Virus record (IMG/VR): IMGVR_UViG_3300029624_000217
Coordinates: 1-42,494 of that record
Length of the DNA stretch: 42,494 bases
Reading direction: 5' to 3' (one strand)
From: a virus
The number at the start of each line of letters is the position of its first letter. Position 1 is the stretch's first letter. Positions 8,041 to 16,341 of the stretch are shown in pieces. The notes beneath the pieces were generated by a model. The model saw nothing but the letters and a program-made list of their open reading frames with translations. It was not told the DNA's origin and did no database searches. The translations under genes were made by a program, and so were the position numbers.

Positions 8041-8766
8041 CTATGCCCCCGTTTCTCCCCATGGGTGGTTTGTAGCGTCAGTTGGTGCCGGCGCATCATC
8101 GTTTTCATTGTGTGTGTGCATGTTATAGATTTCTCTGAAGTGCCCAAAGCTTCCATACAATGTGTCTTGATCGAATATGTCTTTCTCAACAATCAAATCG
8201 CCTGTCATGCGCACAAGATCGGACTTAAACACCACGTCAGGAGCGCTAACCTCGACTTTTGGGGCGCTCATGTTTATTTGCTTGGGTGAATTGATGTTCA
8301 CAGTCCCATCCCCCTTGATCTCCACGTCGCTACCGGCATAGGTCAGGAGAACATCGCTATTGTTCTTCGCCTTTGATTTTGCTGAGAACGGAATAAGCCC
8401 CGGAATTGCAATCGCATCGTTCAGGCTGTGCATCCTATTATCGTCCTGATTGACTGTGCCGCCATTTGCGATCCAGCTATCGATAGAACGTTGCGCAAAT
8501 ATCAACAAAACCGTATCATCGGGCTTCACGGGAAATGTCATACTTGCACCGCCAGAGCGAGGAAAAATCACCGGCACATTGTTAATAACCGGAAAGGGCT
8601 CTATCTGCCCGTCAGCATATCTCCTATTGATGACAGGCTGCACAGAAGCCTTCTGCGTTCTATAATCATAAGCCGTAACCTTGGCGGGCATGGCTGTAGA
8701 GACCTCGGCCAAACGGTTGCGAATAGCCCTGCCAATTAAGTCCGTTAAACTATCTCCTGCGCTCAT
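8041..8766 (-). CDS. Baseplate spike protein, gp138-N/Mu gp45-like
   Basis: This 241-residue protein has an N-terminal OB-fold domain characteristic of gp138-like membrane-piercing spikes (AMPAKVTAYDYRTQKASVQP, FPVKPDDTVLLIFAQRSIDSW). A beta-helical needle follows (DVEIKGDGTVNINSPKQ, INMSAPKVEVSAPDVV). The C-terminus contains MHTHNENDDAP; HxH near a needle tip commonly coordinates iron in phage spikes. The trimer should form the tip that pierces the outer membrane. It overlaps the hub gene by 4 bp. Confidence 0.88.
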   Translation of the reverse strand: MSAGDSLTDLIGRAIRNRLAEVSTAMPAKVTAYDYRTQKASVQPVINRRYADGQIEPFPVINNVPVIFPRSGGASMTFPVKPDDTVLLIFAQRSIDSWIANGGTVNQDDNRMHSLNDAIAIPGLIPFSAKSKAKNNSDVLLTYAGSDVEIKGDGTVNINSPKQINMSAPKVEVSAPDVVFKSDLVRMTGDLIVEKDIFDQDTLYGSFGHFREIYNMHTHNENDDAPAPTDATNHPWGETGA

Positions 8767-9599
8767 CTGGGCTTGACCTCCATTTCAGAATACCAATCCT
8801 GACCACGGGTGTCCCCGTAGTGCCTCACTTTTTCAATCTGAAACAGCCCTTTTGCCTGCTTTGAATCGAGGTCGATAAGGGCTCCGGGGTTAAGGCGTGA
8901 ATTCAGTATGGATGTAATTTTCCACTCCAGTTCCTTTTCCAGCGCCTCTTCAAATTCACCCTCTTGATCATTCATGCGCTCAGGCGTGTTCACCAGCCCG
9001 GTTTCCGGCGAAAGCCTTACAGCAACGCTGCCGGTGTTGCCTGCCTTTGGCACAATCAAGATCTCATTGTCGACCACCGACCACGTATAGCCAAAACGGC
9101 GCGTAACCTGATCCAGCCCATCCTTAGCCCTGCCATTAAAGGTGAAACCCTCATAGTATCCGGGAACGTTAAAATTTCTCCTGAGGGGCAGCCCCAAAGC
9201 CCCCGCCAATCTGGTTAAAATGACGTTCGCCGATATTCTGCCCGAGAAAGAAAAGCTCGTCCGAGTTTCGCGCAAAACCTTCTGTCCGTCCTGCGCCTCT
9301 ATTTGCGTAATCACATCTGGAGTTTCCCAATTATTCACAATGTGCTGAGAATTCCCTATAAACAGTAGGGCAAGCCCCAAGTCCTGAGAGTGGCCAGCAT
9401 AGAGCCTAACCAGAGCGTCCCTTTCCCTGATTTTTGCCCGTGTTTCCTGCGAGAGGTTGGAAACCCTTATTTCGGCCTTGTTTGCTGTACTGTCTTTGGT
9501 TTTTTCGATCTGAAATTCAATACGAAGGTTCTCAGTGCGTTGAACCTCGCCGCTTTTTAGCTCCACATCCAGCGCCGCAACTCGATTGTAAAAAGTCAT
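8763..9599 (-). CDS. Baseplate hub protein (gpD/Mu gp44-like)
   Basis: This 278-residue protein lies directly upstream of the spike. It has a beta-rich N-terminal domain (NLRIEFQIEKTKDSTANKAE then IRVSNLS) and the middle part LTRLAGALGLPL, RFGYTWSVVDNEILIVPKAG. The C-terminal region WKITSILNSRLNPGALIDLDSK precedes FQIEKVRHYGDTRGQDWYSE. These features match the tube-capping hub fold of contractile tails, and the two domains resemble tail-tube folds. Function is inferred from these signatures plus gene order (plug, hub, spike, gp25-like). Coupled by 1 to 4 bp overlaps on both sides. Confidence 0.82.
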   Translation of the reverse strand: MTFYNRVAALDVELKSGEVQRTENLRIEFQIEKTKDSTANKAEIRVSNLSQETRAKIRERDALVRLYAGHSQDLGLALLFIGNSQHIVNNWETPDVITQIEAQDGQKVLRETRTSFSFSGRISANVILTRLAGALGLPLRRNFNVPGYYEGFTFNGRAKDGLDQVTRRFGYTWSVVDNEILIVPKAGNTGSVAVRLSPETGLVNTPERMNDQEGEFEEALEKELEWKITSILNSRLNPGALIDLDSKQAKGLFQIEKVRHYGDTRGQDWYSEMEVKPR

Positions 9600-9922
9600 C
9601 AGCCCTCCTCATATACAACAAAAACATTTACGCCGATGTCATTACGGCCAATTTTGTTTATCTTTTGAGTGCTGTTCCCAGTATCAATTGCAAAAATATT
9701 TCCTGGGGGAAGTCTCGGATCATTATAACGAGCAAGAATGTCAGTATTAAAAACCAGTTTCTGTCCTATGAGCAGCGGGTCTCCTGAGCTATCAAACAAG
9801 TCGAGCGTCCAAAACTCCTTATTTGCGTTCCAGCGGGCGCGAAGCTTATAAAACTCGCCCGAAAGCCTTAGCGTTTGAGTGAAATCTGCGTAGTCCTGCC
9901 ATGGGATAATTTGTGTCGTCAT
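9599..9922 (-). CDS. Baseplate plug protein (Pam3 gp18-like)
   Basis: This 107-residue beta-rich protein has FTQTLRLSGEFYKLRARWNA, WTLDLFDSSGDPLLIGQKLV, PPGNIFAIDTG and a short terminal strand. This is the pattern of small baseplate plug proteins described in simple contractile phages such as cyanophage Pam3, always next to the Dit-like and hub genes, as here. It probably helps close the tail tube at the baseplate. Start and stop overlap the neighbouring genes by one base each. The family call is from recalled features, not a search. Confidence 0.75.
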   Translation of the reverse strand: MTTQIIPWQDYADFTQTLRLSGEFYKLRARWNANKEFWTLDLFDSSGDPLLIGQKLVFNTDILARYNDPRLPPGNIFAIDTGNSTQKINKIGRNDIGVNVFVVYEEG

Positions 9923-10545
9923 TAATCACCCCCCAAAAGTCCATCAAGAAGGTCGGATGCAAGAGATGGAGCTATTTGCTCCTTAACTTCTTCAGCCTTC
10001 TTTTGCTGCGCTTCTGTGGCTTCAGTCGTTTCTTGGCGCCCGATATCCTTGGTGGCCCCGACTTTGTCTTTGACCTCTTCAGAAGCGACCTCCTCAGCAA
10101 CACCAATGATTTGTGATGCTGCCTTTTTGACCTGCTTGAATTGAGCCGTGAATTGAAGCCTCCCGCCCGTTCTTTGGTCCTTGGGAAATCTGAGGGACTC
10201 GATCACCATATCGCTATATGACTTTAGCCCAGTGACAAGCGTCACGATGTCGCGCGTCTCGTATAGTGCGTTAAGCTGGTCAAAGGCTTCAATGCTGCGA
10301 TTACTGACCCCGCCTAAAATGCTGAAAAACATAACGGGTGAATCTGTGACCTCGCCCTCTACCGTGACAATGCGCGGGTTTTCGTAAACGTGATCTGTGA
10401 TGAAGCCGCCATTTTCAATAGGGTGATCCGTAATATTACTGGAACGCTCATGCACTTCCCGTACGGTGGCATCAACCAGAATGGTGCCCACCTGCACCCT
10501 TCGCCCCGGAATTCTAGAAAAGAGGATAGAAAGCGGATCGGCCAT
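9922..10545 (-). CDS. Dit-like baseplate protein
   Basis: The 207-residue product has an N-terminal domain with GTILVDATVREVHERS, ITDHPIENGGFITDHVYENP, RIVTVEGEVTD and a C-terminal strand group LVTGLKSYSDMVIESLRFPKD. This is typical of the Dit-like N-terminal family found behind tape-measure genes. A charged Glu/Lys/Ala-rich helix (residues about 145-195) ends in a short Gly-rich tail. The protein is expected to form the ring joining tube and hub. It overlaps the tape-measure stop by one base. Confidence 0.82.
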   Translation of the reverse strand: MADPLSILFSRIPGRRVQVGTILVDATVREVHERSSNITDHPIENGGFITDHVYENPRIVTVEGEVTDSPVMFFSILGGVSNRSIEAFDQLNALYETRDIVTLVTGLKSYSDMVIESLRFPKDQRTGGRLQFTAQFKQVKKAASQIIGVAEEVASEEVKDKVGATKDIGRQETTEATEAQQKKAEEVKEQIAPSLASDLLDGLLGGD

Positions 10546-12167
10546 TATTCCACCTCAGGATAGTTATTTTGTGCCGCGCGAAGCTGCGTGTGATAGTAAT
10601 CATCAAGCACAAGGCGAAAACGGGACTCCATGAAATCCAACTGCTCACGTTGCGTACCCGGAGGGACGCTAATATCAACCTTGGGCTGGAATACAATGCT
10701 TTGAGAGTTGCGAACCGGCGCCATACTTCTTGCTACGTGCTGCCCGGCAACTTCCCCTTGGCTAGAGAACCAGTTAAAGGGGTTCGATTTCGACTTCATA
10801 ATTGAATTAAAACCGTCCTGTACTTGATCAAAAACCTCCAGAATAGGCTCAAAGAATGACATAAAGTCATCCACCCAGTTTTTAAACATTTCGCCAAGTG
10901 ATCCAAATATATTCGTAACGCCTAGCCAAAAGTCCTCAAACGAGCCGAGGACACGTCCTAATACTGATTCACCGCCTTGTATCCATGTCCACAGATCCTC
11001 GATTCCAAGTGCCACAAGCGCAATGCCTGCCGCCACTCCCAAAAAAGGGGCCGCCGCCGCCATCATTGATGCCGCCAGAGCCCAGAACCCACCTGCGGCC
11101 GCATAGGCATTCACCGTCAATCCGCCCATATACCACAGCCACAACCCAAGGGCTGAGATGAGCTTAGGACCCATCAAAAAGGCTGCAGCCGCCGCCATCG
11201 ACGATATGAGCAAACGGAAAGCCCTCTCAAGGCCGCCAAGAGCATCTACGGCCTCCTTTATAACTGAAACAAAGTGTACAATAACATTTACCAACTCTGT
11301 CAGAAGTCTCAATATCCCAGCAAGCAAGGAGGAGAAGGTTATAAAGGCATCCTTAAAGGCAGAAGATTCGATAACCTCCCTAAGGCGCTCAAAGACCTCG
11401 ACCACCCCCTGCATCGTCCCTTCCTCTTTGGATATCTCTCCTACATTTTTCAATATAGAGTTTTTAAACTGGGTCCATGCCTGCCCCCCTGTCTTCTCCA
11501 GCTTGGAAAACTTCTCATCTGCAGCAGCGCTCTGGCTCTCCAGTGCATTAAGCACCTGTATCCCCGTAACCATACCCTTTGCCGCCATATCGCGAAGGTT
11601 ATCAAGACTGATATTAACGCCATTCGCGCGCATCCCGTCCACGATAGCTTGGGCAACAGGCGTGGCCTGCTCAAGAACAGAGTTAAGCTCCTGCCCTCTC
11701 AGGGTTCCTGACATGATACCCTGTCTTAATTGGAATAAAGCCGCAGCCGTACTTGCCGGGTCACTTCCCCCCACCGTTGCCAGCTTCGCGGTGGTTTCAG
11801 TAATCCGTAAAATTCTCTCTTGCGAAAGGCCATACCTTTCAGCGGCCATGGACATACCAAAATACAGATCGTTGGTGGCGCCGAGGGCTTGGCGTGACCT
11901 CTGAGCGATTTCATACACACCCTCTTGCGCGGCCTTAAGCTCCTCAGTACCGTTGGTGACAAGTTTGAGCTTGTTCGCCATGTTCTGGTATTGATCGGCA
12001 GCTCGCAAGCCCCCCACCGTCAGGGCCAGCGATGCAGCACCGGCTGCAGCGGCCATGCGCCAAAGGTTACGCTTTAAGCCGTTGACGACACGGTCCATCC
12101 GCTTGGCTTTTTGTTCAGCCGTTACGGAGTCAAAGCCCAGTTTAAATAAAAGCTCACGTACTAACAT
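10545..12167 (-). CDS. Tail tape-measure protein
   Basis: This 540-residue protein begins with a conserved tape-measure N-terminal domain (YQNMANKLKLVTNGTEEL, LYFGMSMAAERYGLSQERIL, LFQLRQGIMSGTLRGQELNS, LEQATPVAQAIVDGM). Hydrophobic segments follow between about 290 and 400 (SSLLAGILRLLTELV, AAAAFLMGPKLISALGLWLW), then a C-terminal helical part. Length of the tape-measure protein sets tail length; 540 residues implies a fairly short tail of roughly 80 nm by the usual 1.5 angstrom per residue rule. Its ATG lies inside the end of the frameshifted chaperone reading frame, the classical arrangement. Confidence 0.92.
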   Translation of the reverse strand: MLVRELLFKLGFDSVTAEQKAKRMDRVVNGLKRNLWRMAAAAGAASLALTVGGLRAADQYQNMANKLKLVTNGTEELKAAQEGVYEIAQRSRQALGATNDLYFGMSMAAERYGLSQERILRITETTAKLATVGGSDPASTAAALFQLRQGIMSGTLRGQELNSVLEQATPVAQAIVDGMRANGVNISLDNLRDMAAKGMVTGIQVLNALESQSAAADEKFSKLEKTGGQAWTQFKNSILKNVGEISKEEGTMQGVVEVFERLREVIESSAFKDAFITFSSLLAGILRLLTELVNVIVHFVSVIKEAVDALGGLERAFRLLISSMAAAAAFLMGPKLISALGLWLWYMGGLTVNAYAAAGGFWALAASMMAAAAPFLGVAAGIALVALGIEDLWTWIQGGESVLGRVLGSFEDFWLGVTNIFGSLGEMFKNWVDDFMSFFEPILEVFDQVQDGFNSIMKSKSNPFNWFSSQGEVAGQHVARSMAPVRNSQSIVFQPKVDISVPPGTQREQLDFMESRFRLVLDDYYHTQLRAAQNNYPEVE

Positions 12168-12408
12168 CTGTGTTTGCCTCCGTGATGTCCGCCTTCATAT
12201 CCAAGAGCGCATTGGCACGGGCGACATCGTCGAGTGACCAGTGTGTTTCCAGCTCTTCCAGTGTTGCAACTTGCTCCAGTACCAGCCTCCAAACCGGAAA
12301 CTCCTGAGATAACTCTGGATTAAGCTCCCCCGGGATTTTTATACGCTTTCTGCGCTGAGCTCCTGTTGCAGTACATTTCCAAAGTCTGCCCCCTGCGTCA
12401 GCGCCCCA
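12154..12408 (-). CDS. Tail chaperone T domain, expressed by -1 frameshift (GT fusion)
   Basis: This is the downstream half of a G/GT-type chaperone. In the -1 frame relative to the upstream gene the DNA is open from the slippery site to a TGA at 12156-12154 and encodes 84 residues. Its middle reads clearly as protein: PGELNPELSQEFPVW, VATLEELETHWSLDDVARAN, ALLDMKADIT. The frame has no ATG, GTG or TTG before a very late ATG, so it can only be reached by frameshifting. The full fusion would be about 212 residues. T parts of such chaperones recruit the tube protein to the tape measure. It overlaps the tape-measure start. Confidence 0.8.
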   Translation of the reverse strand, partial: WGADAGGRLWKCTATGAQRRKRIKIPGELNPELSQEFPVWRLVLEQVATLEELETHWSLDDVARANALLDMKADITEANTDVST

Positions 12409-12791
12409 AAAAAACCCCCGAAGTTCACCTCCAGAACAAATTGAAGCGCCTTAAGGAGCTCCATGTAATTGCCGGAGTAGATTTTATCGATGGTCTCCGT
12501 ATTAAGGTGCACACCCTTGCGCGAAGTCTTGGAAAGAAGCTCTGCAATGAGCCTGGAGGTTTCTTCGGCATCAAGGTTTCCAACAATGGCACCAACAACC
12601 TTACCAACATCCATATTCATGATGTCGCCAGTTTGAACGCCTGCATCCCCTACTCCGCCGCCGAACATTTTAGCGAGCCGCACTGCAATGCGTACACCCT
12701 GCATGGCCGGAAACTGAGTAACCTCATATTCCACATCACAACTTTCACCATTGACCATTCCAGTGATTGTCTTGGTTTTTTTATCGATCAT
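12339..12791 (-). CDS. Tail assembly chaperone G-like protein
   Basis: This 150-residue protein sits between the tube and tape-measure genes, the fixed place of tail assembly chaperones. It has an N-terminal beta part (KTKTITGMVNGESCDVEYEV), then RIAVRLAKMFGGG, helices around LDAEETSRLIAELLSKTSRKGV and a C-terminal LLKALQFVLEVNFGGFFGAL. The GGFF codons contain the T TTT TTT slippery heptamer (12414-12408) that leads into the -1 frame. The unshifted product ends 22 codons further on with ELSAESV. As in lambda G and GT, most ribosomes should give the short form and a few percent the fusion. Confidence 0.85.
   Translation of the reverse strand: MIDKKTKTITGMVNGESCDVEYEVTQFPAMQGVRIAVRLAKMFGGGVGDAGVQTGDIMNMDVGKVVGAIVGNLDAEETSRLIAELLSKTSRKGVHLNTETIDKIYSGNYMELLKALQFVLEVNFGGFFGALTQGADFGNVLQQELSAESV
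12408..12414 (-). promoter_or_regulatory. Slippery heptamer T TTT TTT for -1 frameshifting
   Basis: Seven consecutive T residues on the minus strand are phased so that the first is the third base of a GGT codon and the next six form TTT TTT. This is the exact X XXY YYZ phasing. After a -1 slip both tRNAs re-pair perfectly, and the new frame is open for 84 codons. Confidence 0.82.
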
Positions 12792-13243
12792 TATTCACCC
12801 CCTGATCCGCTTAAAAGATTGCCGCCGATATATGATTCAAGCTGAGACGTGGCGATGGTCCACTGCCTGTCCTCAATATCTTTAGAAAAATTAAGGTCCG
12901 GCAGCTTTTGCACCCATGCCGCTTGGGTGAAAACCAGCGTGGTACCCGTGCCGATTTCCTTAATCATCATCGGCACAACACCGCCATCTTCAGACTCATC
13001 AAGCTGGTACAGGGCTGAAAGCGCATCATTAGAAGATGAGGTCTGCTTCAGGGTGATCGTAAGCGTGGCGCTTCGGTTCGTCGTTTTCGAACGGCTAACC
13101 TCTCCATCTGCGCCTACGGTCTTGTTATAAAGGTCCTCATCATATGTCAGGTTGATGAAGGTGCCATCAGCGTAGCCAGAAATACCAACGCCGCCCAAAA
13201 TAAGCTGCACGTTGTTAGGATCGTATGTTTTTACTCCGGTCAT
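12791..13243 (-). CDS. Tail tube protein, DUF3277 family
   Basis: This 150-residue structural protein has KTYDPNNVQLILGGVGISGY, FINLTYDEDLYNKTVGADGE, SRSKTTNRSATLTITLKQTS and DLNFSKDIEDRQWTIATSQL, a set of strands typical of the DUF3277 tube family. The hexameric tube lies inside the contractile sheath and is the conduit for DNA. It is encoded between the sheath and the chaperone gene, as expected, and a ribosome-binding site (AAGGAGA) lies in the 17-bp gap to the sheath gene. Confidence 0.9.
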   Translation of the reverse strand: MTGVKTYDPNNVQLILGGVGISGYADGTFINLTYDEDLYNKTVGADGEVSRSKTTNRSATLTITLKQTSSSNDALSALYQLDESEDGGVVPMMIKEIGTGTTLVFTQAAWVQKLPDLNFSKDIEDRQWTIATSQLESYIGGNLLSGSGGE

Positions 13244-13260
13244 GTTCTATTCTCCTTGTT

Positions 13261-14298
13261 TTAAGCGTAAACGGTTCCGCGAATTTCCGCGTAGTGGATA
13301 GCACCGGCAAGACGAGCCCTGAATTCAACGCCCTTGAGTTGACGGTTTTGCCGGTCCATTTCATCTGTGTTCAGGACATCCGGGACAGTTACTGTGTAGG
13401 CTGGCTCAGGTGCAATGAGGTCCCGATCAACGGAGATATCAAGTTGCTCACGTACTGCCGTCTCAATGATGGCAATACCGGCATTGGTAAACGGAATTTT
13501 AGGTGAATTCACAAGACGGGTATAAACGCGCTCTTTAATCCGCGCTGTAAGCCAATCAATTCCCCGGATAACATCAATGAATTCACCGCTGGAAACCGTT
13601 CCCTTCTGCGTTATGTTCACACCTGCAATTCTCTGATACGTATTTGCACTCTTGCCATGTGCACTATCACTCTGCGTTGTCGTAAGAGAGTCATAGGTTA
13701 TTGTGTTGAGTGTCTTGAACATCCATGTTTGCGATCCGGGATCTCGAACAAGACAATCGCCCAGCCAGGCACAATCAATATACTGACTGGCCGCCAGTGA
13801 ATGATAAACCACGGCAGTACGGTCATACTCGGCAGCTTCCAGAGTTGAGGCAATATCATCAGTGGCATTCGTAATCACATCCGCATCGCTTGTTCTGGCG
13901 ATATAGATTTTTGTACGGGCCTCAACCCACTCAGCAATATCTTCGATGTCGGATTCCTGAATGGTTTCACAGGCAAGCCCGTACCATTCATCGTCCAGAT
14001 CGACGATTGCTGACAGTGCCTCTGGCCATGTCTCATCAGTGGCCTTTTTCCCAATCTTGATCTTATTGGGGCGTATGTCCGCAGAAAAGGCAGCGGCAGC
14101 CATCTTATAGGCTTCATCCGTAGCTGCGTAATCATCGGAAACACCATCGATGCTGCTATAGGACTTCACGCGATCTGTAATACTCGACGCGCCGACGCTA
14201 TCCTCAAATACAAACATCGGTATTCCAAAGTTTTCCCGGTCAACACTTTGTGTCTCACGGCTGATCTGGACATTAATAATTTCCGCTAATTCAGTCAT
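13261..14298 (-). CDS. Contractile tail sheath protein, DUF3383 family
   Basis: This 345-residue protein begins MTELAEIINVQISRETQSVD, then FGIPMFVF, YSSIDGVSDDYAATDEAYKMA, all marks of DUF3383 sheaths. The middle has DDEWYGLACETIQESDIEDI and TAVVYHSLAASQYIDCAWLG. The C-terminus ends VEFRARLAGAIHYAEIRGTV, the strand that interlocks with neighbouring subunits. Presence of a sheath shows a myovirus-like tail. Followed by the tube gene 17 bp downstream. Confidence 0.93.
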   Translation of the reverse strand: MTELAEIINVQISRETQSVDRENFGIPMFVFEDSVGASSITDRVKSYSSIDGVSDDYAATDEAYKMAAAAFSADIRPNKIKIGKKATDETWPEALSAIVDLDDEWYGLACETIQESDIEDIAEWVEARTKIYIARTSDADVITNATDDIASTLEAAEYDRTAVVYHSLAASQYIDCAWLGDCLVRDPGSQTWMFKTLNTITYDSLTTTQSDSAHGKSANTYQRIAGVNITQKGTVSSGEFIDVIRGIDWLTARIKERVYTRLVNSPKIPFTNAGIAIIETAVREQLDISVDRDLIAPEPAYTVTVPDVLNTDEMDRQNRQLKGVEFRARLAGAIHYAEIRGTVYA

Positions 14299-14299
14299 T

Positions 14300-14827
14300 T
14301 TATGCTCCTACCTGAAAGTTGGATTGAAAATTTTCGTTCTTGCCTGTGTCATGTGTTCCCACACCCTCGACGCTCTCGATGGTGCCGAGGTGATCACTCA
14401 CAACATTCGCGGCCCTAAAGGCCAAATCCATTCCCGCCCGCTCCTCATACTTTGTGCCGATTGTCTGCGACATATCGTTCACGCCGTTCAGAACCCTGAT
14501 AAATAGCAACCCCACCGCCCGCAGAGATTGCAAAACGCTCACCTTGTCTAGCGAGCTCCTCAGGCCACCCATAATCGAATACGCATTCTCTCCAAAAGCT
14601 TGCAGGCTGACGCTTATTTCCTGATCATTGACGATCTCCGCATCACCATCCGTGTTCGGCTCCCCAATAGTGCCGAATTCCTTCTGACCTATAGCCGTAA
14701 TGTGTATTGTGATATACGGGCCCTTGGGACGCGGTGCGTTCTGATTGGCAAACACCACTGCAACACCATTATCTGTGGTGTCGTCTATAAAGGTCTGCAA
14801 TTTGCTCTTGATATCGGCTATGTTCAT
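14300..14827 (-). CDS. Neck/tail terminator protein (gp12-like, LIC_12616 family)
   Basis: The start is set at ATG 14827 because it overlaps the preceding stop as ATGA; the upstream ATG would lie deep inside that gene. The product has 175 residues: NIADIKSKLQTFIDDTTDNG, PRPKGPYITIHITAIGQKEF, EISVSLQAFGENAYSIMGGL, RAVGLLFIRVLNGVNDMSQT and YEERAGMDLAFRAANVV. This is the typical pattern of the neck terminator family that caps the tail tube and contacts the connector. It lies just upstream of the sheath gene, the standard order in this phage group. Confidence 0.82.
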   Translation of the reverse strand: MNIADIKSKLQTFIDDTTDNGVAVVFANQNAPRPKGPYITIHITAIGQKEFGTIGEPNTDGDAEIVNDQEISVSLQAFGENAYSIMGGLRSSLDKVSVLQSLRAVGLLFIRVLNGVNDMSQTIGTKYEERAGMDLAFRAANVVSDHLGTIESVEGVGTHDTGKNENFQSNFQVGA

Positions 14828-15168
14828 GGTTGCACCCTCACTGCCAGTGATTTGTGGTGCTCTATGAGGCCGTTTTTCCATGGATCGCAACTGGCAATCT
14901 CATAATCCTCACCCTCGATCTCAACGATGTCCGGGTTACGCTCGCCCTCAGAAACTGTCTGGAAGCGTTCATCAGAAAACAGCTTAAATCCCCCCTCTGC
15001 CCTTCTATTCTCAGGCAGAGACTGGAGATCATTTGCATTCATCGGCTGGACAGAAGCATGTATAGTGATTTCCGACACTGTCCCATCAACCCACTCACCA
15101 GACACGTACGATCCGGTGGCAACACGCTTTACCTTCAAGGGCTTTCTCAAGGATGCGAATGCACTCAT
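14824..15168 (-). CDS. Head-closure (stopper-like) connector protein
   Basis: This 114-residue protein is mostly beta, with KVKRVATGSYVSGEWVDG, ITIHASVQPMNANDLQSLPE, NRRAEGGFKLFSDERFQTV and a final EIEGEDYEIASCDPWKNGLI. The sequence LPENRRAEG-x-x-LFSD is typical of phage head-closure or collar proteins of the SPP1 gp16 type. It lies in the connector cluster between the gp10-like and terminator proteins and overlaps both. It probably closes the portal channel until the tail joins. Assignment to a named family is inferred. Confidence 0.7.
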   Translation of the reverse strand: MSAFASLRKPLKVKRVATGSYVSGEWVDGTVSEITIHASVQPMNANDLQSLPENRRAEGGFKLFSDERFQTVSEGERNPDIVEIEGEDYEIASCDPWKNGLIEHHKSLAVRVQP

Positions 15169-15617
15169 GTCCGCACCTCATAATTAATGGAATTCAATAG
15201 GCTGCCTTGATCAATTAAAGGATTGGATGATCCTTTTTGCGCAATGGTCGAAGGCGCATTAGGCGGCGTGTTGAGAGTGCGAATTTTTCTGCGCACATCT
15301 GACTGACCCTTCATGCCGGCTTTTTCCAATGACAGCTTAACTGTGGAAGTACCCGAAAAAATCTTCCCCGCCTCACCGCGCATCATCCGCGTATAACGAT
15401 TGGTGCCCTCATCTGCGGTAGAGCGTATAAAAGAGCGCTCAGGAACGCCGTAACCAAACTCGTTCCAAAAGGCTACGTCCACCATGGAGGTTCCATCTTG
15501 ATATGGCTCAGCATCCTGAAGAACACCTATACCTGCATAGGCGTCTTTCATATCGTCCAAACAGGTCTTGATGCGTAACCAGCCGCGATCAATGTCTTTC
15601 AGTGCGCTCTGCCTCAT
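15165..15617 (-). CDS. Virion morphogenesis / HK97 gp10-like connector protein
   Basis: The start at 15617 (MRQSALKDIDRGW) makes an ATGA overlap with the upstream stop. The 150-residue product carries VDVAFWNEFGYGVPERSFIR, a signature shared by phage virion morphogenesis and HK97 gp10-like proteins (NEFG...PERSF), then RYTRMMRGEAGKIF and a C-terminal NTPPNAPSTIAQKGSSNPLI, LIDQGSLLNSINYEV. These proteins work at the neck or tail-completion stage. The neighbours on both sides are connector genes, which supports the call. Confidence 0.78.
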   Translation of the reverse strand: MRQSALKDIDRGWLRIKTCLDDMKDAYAGIGVLQDAEPYQDGTSMVDVAFWNEFGYGVPERSFIRSTADEGTNRYTRMMRGEAGKIFSGTSTVKLSLEKAGMKGQSDVRRKIRTLNTPPNAPSTIAQKGSSNPLIDQGSLLNSINYEVRT

Positions 15618-15955
15618 GACACCATCCTTGTTCTCGCTGACATGACAGAAGAGCGGCGAAGGCGCTTGAATTCGCACCCGTAAGAGGTGGCAGATAATGA
15701 GTCCTCTGAGCCCTCACCCTTCGAATAACTCAAGGATAAGTCGCCCTCCTTCACAGACTGGATGCTTCCTGCACTACCAGACCTCCCAGCAATGGTGAGC
15801 ATATGAGCCGTAAGGTAGGCCGTCGCCAGTTCCTTTTTATCCGCGAAGACATCCCCCACACTCAAAGCAGCCAAATCAGCCACGGCAAGGCGATCAGCCT
15901 CAGCTATGGCCGCATGTTCTGGCGCTATGAGCAGCAGGGTACTATCAACAGACAT
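15614..15955 (-). CDS. Head-tail adaptor, DUF4054-like
   Basis: This 113-residue helical protein begins MSVDSTLLLIAPEHAAIAEA, has VFADKKELATAYLTAHMLTI, then a flexible GRSGSAGSIQSVKEGDLSLS, and ends SATSYGCEFKRLRRSSVMSA. The helix-AYLTAHML-helix pattern with a following SxxxGxLS strand is that of DUF4054/gp6-like adaptors, which bind the portal as a dodecameric ring. It lies downstream of the capsid gene and is tightly coupled with both neighbours. Confidence 0.8.
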   Translation of the reverse strand: MSVDSTLLLIAPEHAAIAEADRLAVADLAALSVGDVFADKKELATAYLTAHMLTIAGRSGSAGSIQSVKEGDLSLSYSKGEGSEDSLSATSYGCEFKRLRRSSVMSARTRMVS

Positions 15956-16308
15956 TATTCGCCTTTCAGCTCATCAAGACGGACTTGCGCGGCCTTATAA
16001 ACAGTCGAACGCTCATCCTTGGCAAGGTTTTCAAGCAATCCCTTGTCTTCACTTTGCTTGATCATATCGACCAATTCTTTGGCGCTTTTAGATGCCAGCT
16101 CTTCATCGCCGGTGGCATCTTCGTTATTAACGGCCTTGGAGCCACGCACCTCGATAAAGCCGCGATCCTGCTTAATCAGGATATGAGGATGCTTTAGAAA
16201 TTTCTCCGCATCCTCAGCGGGGACCTTATTAAGACCGGGCTGAAGGGTAACGCCATTCGCGCTATAAATTCTTGGGCGGTTGTTTTTAATCTCGACAATT
16301 TTAGACAT
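15955..16308 (-). CDS. Hypothetical protein between capsid and adaptor genes
   Basis: This 117-residue protein starts with a small beta domain (MSKIVEIKNNRPRIYSANGV, TLQPGLNKVP) that often appears in short proteins beside capsid genes. A helical, acidic C-terminal part follows (AKELVDMIKQSEDKGLLENL, YKAAQVRLDELKGE). The C-terminal helices recall small SAP/Rho-N-like or HeH folds, but this is not certain. Position suggests a head-associated or connector accessory role. It is separated from the capsid gene by a strong hairpin. Confidence 0.6.
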   Translation of the reverse strand: MSKIVEIKNNRPRIYSANGVTLQPGLNKVPAEDAEKFLKHPHILIKQDRGFIEVRGSKAVNNEDATGDEELASKSAKELVDMIKQSEDKGLLENLAKDERSTVYKAAQVRLDELKGE

Positions 16309-16341
16309 TTTAAGTTTCTCCTTATTGGACGGTTATAGGGA

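Noticed and set aside
11158-11904. 248-codon plus-strand frame opposite the tape-measure gene
   Set aside because: It is antisense to a well-supported gene, Ser/Ala-rich as expected from the reverse frame, and has no promoter or ribosome-binding site.
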